DNA from: Dactylonectria macrodidyma
Taxonomy: Eukaryota; Ascomycota; Sordariomycetes; Hypocreales; Nectriaceae
Direction of reading: 5' to 3'
Assembly (NCBI GenBank): GCA_020744425.1
Contig: JAGMUV010000033.1
Coordinates: forward strand, 310,001-374,000
DNA: 64,000 nt
The number at the start of each line of letters is the position of its first letter. Within the stretch, counting starts at the first letter, position 1. A program made the translations under genes and the position numbers. Below the pieces are notes generated by a model. It was not told the origin of the DNA. It made no database searches and saw only the letters and a program-made list of their open reading frames with translations. Below, piece by piece: positions 63,621 through 64,000 of this stretch.

Positions 63621-63688
63621 CACCACCCTTTCGGACGCACCACCCTTTCGGACGCACCACCCTTTCGGACGCACCACCCTTTCGGACA
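63621..63688. repeat. Four tandem 17-bp units
   Basis: Four units of CACCACCCTTTCGGACG lie end to end (the last base of the fourth differs). They precede the pogo-type transposase start by about 260 bases, so they may be the subterminal part of that transposon. Confidence 0.95.
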
Positions 63689-63943
63689 GCAAAAAATCCT
63701 CCAGCCCATATAAAACTCAACCACATCACTTATAGAGATCAGGCTCAAATTTGAAGTTATTCGCAAGCCGTCGCCTTCAACGATTATAAAAATGACTGAA
63801 GATCATTATACGCAATTTGTTTGGTTAATTGGAACTCTGGGGAACGTGCGCACCCCTGTAGTGCAATATTGGCTGACAGCCACCAAATTTCCTCCTGAAT
63901 TCACTCAACTCTCTTTCTCTCAATCTTCAACAACGTCATCAAA

Positions 63944-64000
63944 ATGACTCGTAAAAGGCCTCGACACATTTATTCAGAAGAAGCGATTGCTAACGCTATA
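63944..64000 (+). CDS. Pogo-type transposase, N-terminal start (runs out of window)
   Basis: Nineteen codons are visible: MTRKRPRHIYSEEAIANAI. This resembles the start of Fot1/pogo transposases, where a short basic leader is followed by the psq helix-turn-helix (YxEExI..AI). A CT-rich leader (63897-63930) ends CATCAAA before the ATG. Only a small part is visible, so the assignment rests mainly on this short pattern. Confidence 0.5.
   Translation, partial: MTRKRPRHIYSEEAIANAI

Noticed and set aside
1..64000. Repeat-induced point mutation (RIP) across the transposons
   Set aside because: No strong AT bias or dense C-to-T stop pattern; long transposon frames are open. A dinucleotide index calculation would settle it: values typical of RIP would contradict this reading.

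Overview
This window looks like nuclear DNA of a filamentous ascomycete (Pezizomycotina, probably a Sordariomycete). Genes carry short GT..AG introns of about 45-105 bp. They include fungal-type NHA1 and TRK1 cation transporters, a fungal bZIP factor, an ankyrin fragment and a DUF3716 protein. The transposon set is also fungal: Tad-type LINE, Helitron, Hop-like MULE, hAT, pogo/Fot1, Tc1/mariner MITEs and small Copia LTRs. The genus cannot be fixed from the sequence.

Layout. 1-12.8 kb is a transposon graveyard: the C-terminal half of a pogo transposase, a convergent two-gene unit (unknown protein plus a spliced IS3-like DDE transposase), a DUF3716 gene, a hAT deletion derivative, a Copia gag-pol remnant, a small Copia LTR with primer-binding site, a Copia gag fragment, a 937-bp TIR element and a MULE C-terminus. 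12.9-14.5 kb holds a truncated transcription-factor fragment and a divergent Rho-type GTPase. 15.1-19.7 kb is a nested array: a TIR element filled with palindromic minisatellite and carrying an inner MITE, a LINE 5' fragment with a solo LTR, a hAT element inserted over the start codon of a LaeA-like methyltransferase fragment, and an LTR that joins that fragment to a broken PP1-regulatory gene. 20.4-26.1 kb is a three-exon Helitron Rep/helicase gene (1855 aa). 26.2-32.0 kb is a tRNA-Gly followed by a nearly full-length LINE. 32.3-33.6 kb has a MULE with 56-bp perfect inverted repeats and a hAT tail.

33.6-40.5 kb contains a large chromatin-protein-like gene split by a solo LTR, then gene and transposon fragments. 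40.5-60 kb is the gene-bearing part: nha1 and trk1 (convergent, Na+ export and K+ import), a bZIP factor, an MITE-split oxidoreductase, a conserved hypothetical gene and a gene whose C-terminus reads into a hAT end. 60-64 kb is gene-poor, with fragments of BCS1-like and FunK1-like genes and the start of another pogo transposase.

Exon structures were deduced by matching splice phase, and each proposed joined frame is a multiple of three. Several insertions have exact target-site duplications visible in the sequence (GAGGG, AACGC, GCAATGCC, CTTTGGGG, TA), so their order can be read directly. I saw no obvious repeat-induced point-mutation signature: the Helitron and LINE ORF2 frames are open. 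No CRISPR, rRNA or secondary-metabolite cluster was seen.
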